This document shows, piece by piece, positions 49,439 to 58,799 of a stretch of 59,059 bases of DNA; position 1 is the stretch's first letter; every line of letters starts with the position of its first letter. The notes beneath the pieces are model-generated. The model was given only the letters and a program-made list of their open reading frames with translations. It was not told where the DNA came from and searched no databases. Origin of the DNA: Methanobacteriota archaeon (lineage in GTDB: Archaea; Thermoplasmatota; Thermoplasmata; SG8-5); assembly GCA_013791785.1 (NCBI GenBank), contig VMTD01000041.1, positions 1-59,059 of the forward strand, written 5' to 3'. The translations under genes were made by a program, and so were the position numbers.

Positions 49439-50029
49439 TCACACCAGCTTTGTCTGTTTTGTATCAACGGCGAGATTGCCGGCCCTGAACTTTCGCAATA
49501 TTGCCATTTGCAATATCATATCAAATTCCTTATCATAATTTGCTTCTCGGACTGTGAACGCAGGCTCTTTCATTGCCAGGCGAAATCCCCTCTTGGCCAA
49601 CATTTTCTTGAGTTCAAGCCTTTCCTCATTGGGTATCTTGACCGCAAAAATCTCCGGGTCGCCGTCAAATCCTGCCCTGAGCATCTCGCTCTGGAAGACC
49701 GGGCGCTTGAACAACTTCTGGAAAAAATACAGGATTACTTCCGGTTTCCTGTCATGGGGGAGAACATCCAGCTCATCACATATATCCTTAACAGTCCCGT
49801 AAATATCCTTGTCCGACATGGTGGATATGGAATACACTTTTGAAGGCGGAAACTCTCTTGATGTGAGCAAGCCCATCTCCTCCATTGCCTTGAGATATCC
49901 TGTGAGAACTAACCTGTGAACCTTCTGCCCGCTTTCCGTCAAAGCTCTGTGAAGCGTACTAATTGATTTGTCGCCGATTTCCAATTCCTGGAATATCTTT
50001 GTCTTGAAAGTATCATCTGGAATGAACAT
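49439..50029 (-). CDS. Probable winged-helix DNA-binding protein
   Basis: N-terminal 'ISTLHRALTESGQKVHRLVLTGYLKAMEEMGLLTSREF' looks wHTH-like; the rest is not recognised. Confidence 0.55.
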   Translation of the reverse strand: MFIPDDTFKTKIFQELEIGDKSISTLHRALTESGQKVHRLVLTGYLKAMEEMGLLTSREFPPSKVYSISTMSDKDIYGTVKDICDELDVLPHDRKPEVILYFFQKLFKRPVFQSEMLRAGFDGDPEIFAVKIPNEERLELKKMLAKRGFRLAMKEPAFTVREANYDKEFDMILQMAILRKFRAGNLAVDTKQTKLV

Positions 50030-50040
50030 ATTTCACCCGA

Positions 50041-50095
50041 CTTGGTAACAAACCTGGTAATAAATAACCTTTTCGGTGCTTTCTCTGTTACCAAG
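50041..50095. promoter_or_regulatory. Inverted repeat CTTGGTAACA...TGTTACCAAG upstream of the wHTH gene and nrdD
   Basis: Perfect 10-bp arms separated by 35 bp, with a partial extra half-site CTGGTAATA between. Confidence 0.45.
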
Positions 50096-50335
50096 TTTAG
50101 TTCAAAAATCTCTTTAAACTACATGAGAATATGCAGGGTTCCCGAAAAATAATGCCTAGCCGGGATGTATAGAGGGATGTGAGCATGGGAATGCGTATCG
50201 TCACATGCCAGTATGTTTTGGCAAAGGTGCAGAAGTGGGTGCGGGAGCATACGCGGGCTTTGTGAACATGTCTGGCATAGCCTGCTCAATACACATAACA
50301 GATATGATAGTATATCAAAAAAGGAAGGGAAACGG

Positions 50336-52447
50336 ATGAAACCGGTCCAACTGAAGGAAAACAGCAAACAAGCAACCCCCGGAACGGGAACTCCGGAATC
50401 CACAGAGTTATCCCTGTTCGTGAGAACATCGGACGAGGATATTAAGGAATGGGACAAGCAGAGAATCCAGGACGCCCTGGTCCGCGAGACAAACATCAGC
50501 GAGGATGCCGCTGCCATCGTGGCCAGGGAGGTAGAGAGGATGATACTGAACCTGGAAATAGATTATGTTACCGCACCCCTGATTCGGGAACTCACCAACG
50601 CCAAGCTGGTGGAATACGGGCTTGCCAGGATCAGGAAACAGCACACCCGCCTGGGTGTTCCCCTTTACGACGCAAGAGAGATAATAATCAACCCCAACAA
50701 GGAGAACGCCAATGTGCCCCACGGCCCGGAGGCCACCAATCTTACGTTAGCCGAGAACATCAAGAAGGAATTCGCACTTATCGAGGTGTTCGACGAATCC
50801 ATCGCAGATGCCCACATGAGAGGAATGATACATCTTCACGATTTGGGAATGATAGACCGCCCGTACTGCGGCGGCCAGTCAATTGAATATGTTAAAAAAT
50901 TCGGGCTGAACCTCCCGAACGCCATTTCCATAGCCAAACCCGCGAAGCATGCGGACGTTTTAATCGAACATGTGGTCAAGTTCTCTGCGGCACTTCAGGG
51001 CCACTTTGCCGGCGCCATCGGATGGGACGCATTCAACCTGTTCCTGGCACCGTACCTGGAGAAGACGAACGACAAACAGATGAAGCAGCTTGCGCAAATC
51101 CTGATTTACGAGTTCGCCCAGCAAGCCGTTGCGCGGGGCGGCCAGTCAATTTTTAGCGATCTCAATCTGTACTGGGAGGTTCCCAAGCACTTCATGGATG
51201 TACCGGCAATCGGCCCGGGCGGCAAGGAGACGGGACAAACGTACAAGGATTATCTCCCTGAAGCGCAGAGGTTCGTTGATGCGCTGTTCGATGTATACAT
51301 GGACGGCGACGCCCTTGGAAGGCCGTTCTTCTTCCCGAAGCCGAACGTCCACATGACAGAGAAGTTCTTCGATTCCGAAGGCCATGAAGAATTCCTCGAA
51401 AAGATTTGCAAGGTAGCTTCGGAGAAGGGAAACACCTACTTCGTTTTCGACAGAGGCGATACCGCAAAGATAAGCGAGTGCTGCCGTCTGACATTCAAGC
51501 TGGACAACAGGGATCTGGAAGATGCCAAAACGCCATGGAAGATGAGATATTCCGCAATGCAAAACGTCACAGTGAACCTGCCCAGGATTGCCTACGAAGC
51601 GAATCTCAACGATGACATAATGAAAGATATTATCACCGACAGAATACAACTTGCCGCGAAGGCCCACCTGCAGAAGAAAGTGTTCATATCCAAACTACTC
51701 AAGATGGGGAAGTACGGCCCGTTATCCCTGCTGGCAATGGAGCTTGACGGTGAACCGTATTACCGCCTGGAGAGGGCAAGTTTCCTCATAGGAATGCTCG
51801 GCCTGAATGAGATGGTGCAATATCACACCGGCGAACAGCTCCACGAGTCCAAGGACGCGAACATGTTTGGCCTGAAGATAATAGCTCACATGAACAAGGA
51901 GGCGGAGCGCATCGGCAATGAACTGGGAATCAAGATGCCGCTGGAGCAAACGCCGGCAGAATCAACGGCCTACAGAATGGCGAAGCTGGACATGAAACAT
52001 TTCCCCATGCAGGCGCCCACCGTGATTAAGGGAAACAAGAGCGCCGGAGAGCTGTATTACACAAATTCGACTTACGTCAATGTTTCCGCGGAGATCAACC
52101 CCATAGACAAGGTGAAAATGGAAGGCCAGTACCACCCGTTAATCGAGGCGGGAGCGCTCACCCATGTCTGGCTCGGAGAAAGTAAACCCTCGCCCGAGTC
52201 ACTGGCCAACTTCGTGAAGAAGACAATGCGCAACACCCAGAACGCGCAAATTGCTTTCAGCCCGGAATTCACTTCCTGCCTGGACTGCGGGAAGACCTAC
52301 AGAGGTTTAACGGGAACATGCCAGAAATGCGGCTCCGAGAACACCGAGGGCATTACCCGTGTAACAGGTTTCTTCTCCAAGATAAGTTCCTGGAACAAGG
52401 GCAAAATAGGCGAGTTGAAAGACAGACACAGAGTAGAAATAAAATAA
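50336..52447 (+). CDS. nrdD: Anaerobic (class III) ribonucleoside-triphosphate reductase
   Basis: 'HMRGMIHLHDLGMIDRPYCGGQSIEY', Zn-binding 'CLDCGKTYRGLTGTCQKCGS', C-terminal glycyl-radical region 'TRVTGFFSKISSWNKGKIGELKDR'. Confidence 0.9.
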   Translation: MKPVQLKENSKQATPGTGTPESTELSLFVRTSDEDIKEWDKQRIQDALVRETNISEDAAAIVAREVERMILNLEIDYVTAPLIRELTNAKLVEYGLARIRKQHTRLGVPLYDAREIIINPNKENANVPHGPEATNLTLAENIKKEFALIEVFDESIADAHMRGMIHLHDLGMIDRPYCGGQSIEYVKKFGLNLPNAISIAKPAKHADVLIEHVVKFSAALQGHFAGAIGWDAFNLFLAPYLEKTNDKQMKQLAQILIYEFAQQAVARGGQSIFSDLNLYWEVPKHFMDVPAIGPGGKETGQTYKDYLPEAQRFVDALFDVYMDGDALGRPFFFPKPNVHMTEKFFDSEGHEEFLEKICKVASEKGNTYFVFDRGDTAKISECCRLTFKLDNRDLEDAKTPWKMRYSAMQNVTVNLPRIAYEANLNDDIMKDIITDRIQLAAKAHLQKKVFISKLLKMGKYGPLSLLAMELDGEPYYRLERASFLIGMLGLNEMVQYHTGEQLHESKDANMFGLKIIAHMNKEAERIGNELGIKMPLEQTPAESTAYRMAKLDMKHFPMQAPTVIKGNKSAGELYYTNSTYVNVSAEINPIDKVKMEGQYHPLIEAGALTHVWLGESKPSPESLANFVKKTMRNTQNAQIAFSPEFTSCLDCGKTYRGLTGTCQKCGSENTEGITRVTGFFSKISSWNKGKIGELKDRHRVEIK

Positions 52448-52467
52448 TGGAGACAAGTATCACGATT

Positions 52468-52535
52468 ACTCCCCCTTTTATTTTTTTATAATTTGCCAGC
52501 GTGAGCTAGGCAAATATCAAAAAATATGGGGGAGT
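52468..52535 (+). terminator. Long hairpin downstream of nrdD
   Basis: ACTCCCCCTTTTATTTTTTTATAATTTGCC / GGCAAATATCAAAAAATATGGGGGAGT are imperfect inverted repeats around AGCGTGAGCTA. Confidence 0.5.
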
Positions 52536-52572
52536 TATGGGTTATCGACCCAGTGAAATTTATGAGGTCGAA

Positions 52573-52675
52573 CATCCCTGCCCTCACAGGCAGGGCTTTA
52601 AGGGATTTATGCAATTGGTTTTGTCAATCGTATCCAGAATGTTTTCAAGACCCCGCCCTCACAGGCGGGGCATGC
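52573..52675 (+). repeat. Two-hairpin GC repeat unit
   Basis: CCCTGCCCTCACAGGCAGGGCTT...TTTATGCAATTGGTTTTGTCAATCG...CCCCGCCCTCACAGGCGGGGCATG; same layout at 58671..58770. Confidence 0.8.
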
Positions 52676-52857
52676 TCGCGATTTGCCGGCGGCCCTGTCG
52701 GCAAATGAATTGATGTTGGGGGGAGTCCTGAGGAAGGGGCTCTGCCAGCGTGAGCTAGGCAAATATCAAAAAATATGGGGAAGGAATCGACTATCAATTT
52801 CAAACTGCCGAATACCTCTCCAAAAAATGTTTAAATATAGCAGCGATATGTCATCCG

Positions 52858-54102
52858 ATGGCAGATAATCCGTTCTACACGCTGGACGATTTCGATTTCG
52901 ACGGCAAGACAGTGCTTCTCAGATTGGACATCAACTCGCCCATTGATCCCACCACCATGAATATACTGGACGACACCCGGATACGGGCGGTGTTGCCCAC
53001 CATACAGGACCTCGGGAATGCCAAAATTGTTATTCTGGCCCACCAGAGCAAACCCGGCAAGAGCGATTTCACCCCCCTAAAAGAGCACGGGAAGATACTG
53101 GCCAATCTACTGGGGAGGAAAGTTACCTATGTTGATTCTTTGTTCGACACCAGGGCCCTGGACACCATAAAGGCCATGAAACCGTGGGAGATTATTCTTC
53201 TGGAGAACACCAGATTTTATTCCGAGGACGTCGCTCTCAAGGACAAGAAGCCGGATATCCAGGCCAGGAGCCATATCGTTCAGAGGCTGAGTTCTGTCGC
53301 GGATTATTACGTGTGCGAGGCATTCGCAGCGGCCCACAGGTCCCAGCCCACGCTCATCGGTTTTGCGGAGGTAATGCCTGCAATCGCGGGACGTCTCATG
53401 GAATCCGAACTCTGTACCTTGGGAAAACTCCTCACTAAAGACGATGGATTAACAGCGATACTCGGCGGGACAAAGGTGGATGATTCCCTCAACGTTCTCA
53501 AGTACATGCTGGAGAACAATATGCTGGCGCAAGCACTCACAGGCGGCCTCGTTGCGAATCTTTTTCTGAAAGCGGAGGGATACGACCTGGGGAAGGCCAG
53601 CGAGGATTTCATGGAAAAGGAGATTCCAGAACTCGCCAAGATGCTGGAAGAGGCCAGGGCGCTCATGGACCGATATCCGGACAAGATCCAGGTGCCAGTG
53701 GACCTGGGCCTCAACAATAACGGTGAGAGACTCAGGCTCAGCATTGACGAGCTTCCGGCGGAATTCCCCATACACGACATAGGCCTGGAAACCACTGTCG
53801 ATTACATTGACGAGATAATGAGCGCCGAGAGATGCATGCTCAACGGCCCAATGGGCGTTTTCGAGCTGGACGAGTTCGATTTCGGGACATTGCACGTGCT
53901 GAAGGCTATGACAGAGTCCGAATGCTTCAGCGTGGTTGGCGGGGGCCATACCGCTGCTGCCGTGGAGAAATTCGGCCTGAGGAGCCAGATGGACCATGTC
54001 AGTACCGGCGGAGGCGCGCTTATCAACTTCCTCACTGGAAAGGAATTACCTGTTGTCGAGGCACTGAAGAGGTCGAAGGCCAGATGCGAGAAAAACGGTT
54101 AG
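52858..54102 (+). CDS. pgk: Phosphoglycerate kinase
   Basis: 'VLLRLDINSPID', 'VILAHQSKPGKSDFT', 'TAILGGTKVDDSLNVLKYMLEN', 'FSVVGGGHTAAAVEKFG', 'STGGGALINFLTGKELPVVEAL'. Confidence 0.93.
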   Translation: MADNPFYTLDDFDFDGKTVLLRLDINSPIDPTTMNILDDTRIRAVLPTIQDLGNAKIVILAHQSKPGKSDFTPLKEHGKILANLLGRKVTYVDSLFDTRALDTIKAMKPWEIILLENTRFYSEDVALKDKKPDIQARSHIVQRLSSVADYYVCEAFAAAHRSQPTLIGFAEVMPAIAGRLMESELCTLGKLLTKDDGLTAILGGTKVDDSLNVLKYMLENNMLAQALTGGLVANLFLKAEGYDLGKASEDFMEKEIPELAKMLEEARALMDRYPDKIQVPVDLGLNNNGERLRLSIDELPAEFPIHDIGLETTVDYIDEIMSAERCMLNGPMGVFELDEFDFGTLHVLKAMTESECFSVVGGGHTAAAVEKFGLRSQMDHVSTGGGALINFLTGKELPVVEALKRSKARCEKNG

Positions 54103-54142
54103 ATTTTAACGAGTAGGTATAAATATCCTGGACTTCGAACTC

Positions 54143-54260
54143 AAGAATTGTTTTCTCAGGTAAAGCACATTTCCGTTCCGGTGGTTTTCACCCACCTTTA
54201 CTGCATAAATGCCGAGAAAGCCCAGCCCTGAGGGTCTGAGATGAATCGGCATCGACAGTA
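54143..54260 (+). ncRNA. Candidate structured transcript downstream of pgk
   Basis: Archaeal TATA-like TATAAATA at 54118..54125 with no following ORF; stems GTAAAG/CTTTAC and ATGCCGA/TCGGCAT, the latter followed 2 nt later by ACA. Confidence 0.3.
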
Positions 54261-54282
54261 AAAACGTTGGAGATCGCCATGC

Positions 54283-54486
54283 TCATATGCATGACCTGCC
54301 ATGCATCGTGCTCATATGCATGACCTGCCATGCATCGTGCTCATATGCATGACCTGCCATGCATCGTCCAATCTATTGCGCATGAAATCAAAGCCATTTG
54401 GCTTTGATAAATCAGGTGCATGGCCCCCTGGGTAAACTTCCAGCCCTGGCAACAAACGCCAGCCTCTTTAGGGGCTGGTAGTTTAC
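54283..54486 (-). repeat. Composite structured repeat, inverted relative to 16455..16640; three 29-bp tandem units at 54283..54366
   Basis: TCATATGCATGACCTGCCATGCATCGTGC x ~2.9, hairpin ATCAAAGCCATTTGGCTTTGAT, terminal-IR module at 54432..54486. Confidence 0.85.
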
Positions 54487-54978
54487 ATAATGCATCCACT
54501 CAAGATAAGGCAACCAGAGCATCAGAGAACCGGCAATTGCGACAGCCAGCATCTGGTAATCGCTCACATGCGCAGTTCCAAATCCCTTACCCCCGTCCAG
54601 GAATTTATCTTCCGGAACCAGCGTATCATTTTTAACACTGATATTGCCTTCTGGCAATGATTGCATGAGCGTTATGTTCCCGACTCCGTTGGGCATGTTG
54701 CAAGAGGTATTGTCGCCGGCATTGAGATTCATGAAAAAAGTATCATTGAACGTAATGTTGCCGGTGCCGAATCCCAGATATGTATCGTTTGCCTCGGCAC
54801 GGAGGCCGAATTCCGCACCCCTGTCCATGCTGCATTGGCTGAAAAGGAGAAGTGCGGCTAATGATATACTGATTATCAAAACATTCATAATTTTCAGCAA
54901 CACAAGTAATATTACGCATGAGAAGTAAATAAAAGGGCTGAGCCAGATGTTGATAATGAGAATCACATATGATAACAC
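54412..54978 (-). CDS. Secreted/membrane hypothetical protein, C-terminus read through the repeat element
   Basis: Hydrophobic N-terminus, 'FDNT'-like ectodomain, TM; final residues 'VNYQPLKRLAFVARAGSLPRGPCT' are encoded by the repeat. Confidence 0.5.
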   Translation of the reverse strand: MLSYVILIINIWLSPFIYFSCVILLVLLKIMNVLIISISLAALLLFSQCSMDRGAEFGLRAEANDTYLGFGTGNITFNDTFFMNLNAGDNTSCNMPNGVGNITLMQSLPEGNISVKNDTLVPEDKFLDGGKGFGTAHVSDYQMLAVAIAGSLMLWLPYLEWMHYVNYQPLKRLAFVARAGSLPRGPCT

Positions 54979-55240
54979 ATTCCAACCGCAATGGATGCAT
55001 GATATTCCAAGGTGGCCTCTGTCTTTCCCGATAATACAGGTCCATTCAGATTGGCATTCTCACATCAACATGCCCTGCCTGTGAGGACAGGGGTTTATAC
55101 TAATCTGGCATCAAGTGATTTGGCGTAGCGGAGAAGTGCCCTATAATCATTGGTATAATGTAAAGGGATGGCCTGTAAAATTGGACTGACCCCCTTTTAA
55201 TGGACAATTTGAATAGAGAGTATTTGATATGAGGTGAAAT

Positions 55241-55573
55241 ATGACAAAAGCTAGGATTAATTACACAAAAGAGTTCAAATTGGCTATTTTGTCCCAGGTT
55301 GAATCTGGAATCCCAGTGGCCCAGGTTGCCCGTGAGAACGGGCTACATTCTGCACTGGTATTCCGCTGGAAGAAGGAATTCATGGATAATCCGGAGAAGG
55401 CATTCACTGGCTCTGGGCATCCGTACAAGGACCAGGCCAGGGTAGCCGAGTTGGAACGAACCATTGGCCGTCTTTACGCGGAGAACGAATTCCTAAAAAA
55501 AACTTTGAAGACAATGAACGAGCGAGTCGAGGAAGAAAAACGGAAATCACAAAGCAGGAGAAATACCAAATGA
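55241..55573 (+). CDS. IS3-family transposase OrfA (HTH)
   Basis: 'YTKEFKLAILSQVESGIPVAQVARENGLHSALVFRWKKEF' HTH; leucine-heptad C-terminal part. Confidence 0.92.
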   Translation: MTKARINYTKEFKLAILSQVESGIPVAQVARENGLHSALVFRWKKEFMDNPEKAFTGSGHPYKDQARVAELERTIGRLYAENEFLKKTLKTMNERVEEEKRKSQSRRNTK

Positions 55574-56439
55574 TCTGGGATAACCAGCGTTTTCCAGCCC
55601 CTGTGCCAGCCAAGGAATCAGCACGCTTGATGAATGTCAGCAAGAGCGGCTATTATGCCTGGGCCAGAAACAATGGGTATGATAGTCGTGAAGCCAGGGA
55701 CAGGCCAGTTGTCGAGGATATGATGAAAATAATCCATGAATTTCCTGGCTACGGATACCGTAGAATAGCCAGGCAATTGAAAAAGCAGGGAAATACTGTG
55801 AATCACAAACGTGTTCTGCGCCTGATGCGCGAGAACAATCTACAGTTCAGGCGCAAGAAGTTCTCGCCAATAACGACAGATTCTGAGCACAATAATCCAG
55901 TGTACCCAAACCTGCTTTGCGGCCTCAAAACAGAGAGGCCGAACCAGGTCTGGGCTGCTGATTTTACGTACATTCAGCTCGGCAAGGAGTATGTGTATCT
56001 GGCTGTTGAACTGGACATCCATACAAGATGCTGCATTGGCTGGTCTTTGAGCCGAAGTTTGAGCACAGAAACAGCACTGGATGCCCTGCAAATGGCACTG
56101 TATAATCGCCAGGATGATGATATCAGCGGTCTGATTCACCATTCAGACCGGGGAACGCAATACACTTCTTTTGCGTTCACCCAGTGCCTCAGGGATCATG
56201 GCATCCAGATAAGTAATTCCAGGAAAGCAGTTCCAACAGATAATGCGTACGCTGAAAGCTTTTTCAAGACGCTGAAATACGAGGAGGTTTACTTGAACGA
56301 ATATGAAACATTTGAGGATGCCTGGGACAATATCCAGGCATTCATTGAGGGCGTGTACAACAGCAAAAGAATGCATTCTGGACTCGGATATCTTTCACCG
56401 AAAGAATTCGAGCAGAAATTGAAAGGAGAAATTATATAA
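55570..56439 (+). CDS. IS3-family transposase OrfB (DDE integrase core)
   Basis: 'PNQVWAADFTYIQL', 'LIHHSDRGTQYTS', 'PTDNAYAESFFKTLKYEEVY'. Confidence 0.95.
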   Translation: MIWDNQRFPAPVPAKESARLMNVSKSGYYAWARNNGYDSREARDRPVVEDMMKIIHEFPGYGYRRIARQLKKQGNTVNHKRVLRLMRENNLQFRRKKFSPITTDSEHNNPVYPNLLCGLKTERPNQVWAADFTYIQLGKEYVYLAVELDIHTRCCIGWSLSRSLSTETALDALQMALYNRQDDDISGLIHHSDRGTQYTSFAFTQCLRDHGIQISNSRKAVPTDNAYAESFFKTLKYEEVYLNEYETFEDAWDNIQAFIEGVYNSKRMHSGLGYLSPKEFEQKLKGEII

Positions 56440-56499
56440 TGTCTCGATTCTTAGAGTCCACTATGAGGGGGGCAGTCCAATCCGTAAGGTAAAAATTCC

Positions 56500-56883
56500 A
56501 TGATTCGTCAGCATACTAATAAAATAAAGATTGAGATTTACATAGCCTATACGAAGGGATATATCATTGGCAAGAATGTTAAAATGGGATTTTTTCACGG
56601 TGCCGACATATATGCTTCATATTCCAATAGATGCTTTTCGGAACTTTCCGAGAAGGAACGTGAATTCATTAACAAATTCAAACATTTGGAAAATGAAGAT
56701 TCCATTGAAATAAAAATCTACGACACGACCCGCACACTTCATGCTTTTAGAGCGTTCATTAATGGCATATGGAAAATGCCAGCAGCAAAAATCGGTAGAT
56801 ATTTATTGCTTGAAAATACCCAAGAAGCCGAAATAAATTACGCAATCGAGATGACAGCCCGAGGATATAAATCTCCCAAATGA
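56500..56883 (+). CDS. Hypothetical protein next to the IS right end
   Basis: 127-aa ORF with plausible composition; no recognised motif. Confidence 0.4.
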   Translation: MIRQHTNKIKIEIYIAYTKGYIIGKNVKMGFFHGADIYASYSNRCFSELSEKEREFINKFKHLENEDSIEIKIYDTTRTLHAFRAFINGIWKMPAAKIGRYLLLENTQEAEINYAIEMTARGYKSPK

Positions 56884-57290
56884 TTGGCTCAAACATTTTG
56901 AAAACGGAAGGGCGGGAGTCCGTAGCCAGACCGTGGGGGCGTGACGCAGCGCAGACCTGGAGCGAGAACAAATTCGCTTCGACGCCAGCGACCCGTGATG
57001 CCCCGCTCGGAGAAATCCGTCCTAGAAACGACGTGTGCCTGACACTGCTCAGGATTTCGACGAGTTCGAGGAAACTATCTCCGATGTAGGATCCATGCCT
57101 GGAAACTACTCAATTCCGAGAATCTGAGGTCCAACCGAAGGACGGGGAGCAGGGACGAAAGGTATTTACAGCACCTTTCGCATTCACATTTTTCTAAACA
57201 AATGGTGCATTTTGCAATCTTCAACTGTCAAACCTCGCCTGTCAGGGCGGGGTGACAACGGCACCCAGTCTCGTCATAGTATGCCATACA

Positions 57291-57986
57291 TCACAAAAAC
57301 CAGGGCAATATGCTGATGCTGAATACCCGGTTGGCCCCGTGGAGGAGCCAGGCTCCGGCCAGATTCTTTGATTTGTGAACTATCACCGCGGTAAGAACTC
57401 CCTGGACGATGGCCGATACCATTCCCAGGCCCCAAAAGTGTTGGGGATGCATCAGGACAAAGCTCATTATAGATGTGACATAGGCCACACGAACGTCCGT
57501 AACCTTCCACAGGTAGAGGAACAATATTCCCCTGAAGAAAAATTCCTCGGTGAAGGATTCGACAAACATGATGCCACTGTGGAGATTATCTCCGGGCGGG
57601 TAGGACCTGCCAAGCAGAATCGAGACAATGGCGTCGGTTGCCAGCATCAGAGGTATGAAGATAGCGCAAAGCAGCAGGCTCTTTTCCATTCCTTTTTTCC
57701 GGACACCGAAGTCGGGCAATATTTTACTGGTTTTCTTATCCTTCAGATACCAATAAAAGATACCTAGCGGTAGGAAAACAAAAAGCACAAATTTCCAGAA
57801 AATGTACCCGAAAAACGGAAAGTCCAGATTCCAGGCAAGCGGTTCATACAGAATAACAATCAATAGCATGATTATTATAATCAGCCAGATATCTTTCAGG
57901 CTTTCTTTCTTCCATTTCCGGCAGTATACCAATGGAATTATCATCGGAATTAGCATGGGCCAGAGGAAGAAGGTTATCATTTTCAT
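57291..57986 (-). CDS. CPBP-family intramembrane metalloprotease
   Basis: 'ESFTEEFFFRGILFLYLW' (EExxxR), 'FVLMHPQHFWG', 'WLLHGANRVFSI'. Confidence 0.85.
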   Translation of the reverse strand: MKMITFFLWPMLIPMIIPLVYCRKWKKESLKDIWLIIIIMLLIVILYEPLAWNLDFPFFGYIFWKFVLFVFLPLGIFYWYLKDKKTSKILPDFGVRKKGMEKSLLLCAIFIPLMLATDAIVSILLGRSYPPGDNLHSGIMFVESFTEEFFFRGILFLYLWKVTDVRVAYVTSIMSFVLMHPQHFWGLGMVSAIVQGVLTAVIVHKSKNLAGAWLLHGANRVFSISILPWFL

Positions 57987-58179
57987 TCACCGCATTGGGA
58001 ATTGGGCACATTACCTGGGCTGAAGGTGCTAGTCCCCGAAGGAAATGGGAAAACGATGTAATAAGGGTTTCGGGGGAGAAGAGCGGGGTGGCTGGAAGGA
58101 GCGCTGGAGGTGGTTGGTCGGGACTGGATACAGAACCGGGGAGGTTGGAACCAGCTCCGTGGCCGGGTTGAGCGTCGAT

Positions 58180-58325
58180 TTAAACACCCCCCTGCCCTCA
58201 CAGGCAGGGCACCAGAAGGATGATTACGGGAATCGTGTCACACGCCATCGAATTTTTCAAATTCGATGGCGAATACCCCGCCCTCCAGATAACATGAGAA
58301 GCGATTCAGACGGGGCATGATGGAA
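58180..58325 (-). repeat. Structured GC-hairpin repeat, opposite orientation
   Basis: CCTGCCCTCACAGGCAGGG...GGGAATCGTGTCACACGCCATCGAATTTTTCAAATTCGATGGCGAATACCCCGCCCTCC...GACGGGGCATGATGG. Confidence 0.8.
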
Positions 58326-58434
58326 GAGGCTGGGACCAGCTTCGTAGCCGGGGAAGTTGGAACCATTGAGAGGGTTGCGATTAGTAAGTTTTAATATATG
58401 TGTCCAATTAACCCTCTCATCCCACAATCATAAA

Positions 58435-58508
58435 GCCACTGTGGCATAGCCTGGTAGCGCGGCTGATTCGTAATCAGCAGGCCGAGGGTTCAAATCCCTT
58501 CAGTGGCT
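58435..58508 (+). tRNA. tRNA-Thr (CGU)
   Basis: GCCACTG...CAGTGGC acceptor stem, anticodon arm GCTGA-TTCGTAA-TCAGC, T-arm GAGGGTTCAAATCCCTT; discriminator T; no encoded CCA. Confidence 0.95.
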
Positions 58509-58530
58509 CTATAATTATTTTATAGCACAC

Positions 58531-58607
58531 GGAGCCGCTGAAGCACTTCAGTGGCTCTCTATTTTTACCCCTAAATCCCCGGAGACGCTGAAGCTCTTCA
58601 GTGGCTT
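58531..58607 (+). repeat. Two hairpins copying the tRNA-Thr 3' acceptor sequence
   Basis: GAGCCGCTGAAG-CA-CTTCAGTGGCTC (58532..58557) and GAGACGCTGAAG-CT-CTTCAGTGGCTTC (58582..58607). Confidence 0.85.
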
Positions 58608-58670
58608 CAACTTTTTACCCCTAAAAAATTGTTTGGCCACGAGGCCCTTTGATATTTTTCCGGCCTCAGA

Positions 58671-58770
58671 CCCTGCCCTCACAGGCAGGGCTTGGATTGA
58701 TTTATGCAATTGGTGTTGTCACTCGCTAACACATCGCTGCCAGTACCCCGCCCTTACAGACGGGGCATGT
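58671..58770 (+). repeat. Two-hairpin GC repeat unit
   Basis: CCCTGCCCTCACAGGCAGGGCTT...TTTATGCAATTGGTGTTGTCACTCG...CCCCGCCCTTACAGACGGGGCATG. Confidence 0.8.
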
Positions 58771-58799
58771 TGTTGTTAAATTGTCTTGTTACCACATTG

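Larger units (their letters stand above)
55182..56479 (+). mobile_element. IS3-family insertion sequence
   Basis: Terminal inverted repeats TGGACTGACCCCCTTTTAATGGAC / (rc) TGGACTGCCCCCCTCATAGTGGAC enclosing orfA and orfB. Confidence 0.9.

Noticed and set aside
54283-54366. Tandem 29-bp repeats as a CRISPR array
   Set aside because: Units abut without unique spacers and no cas genes are present in the window.
55175-56485. Target-site duplication at the IS3 element
   Set aside because: Flanking trinucleotides next to the inverted repeats do not match convincingly.
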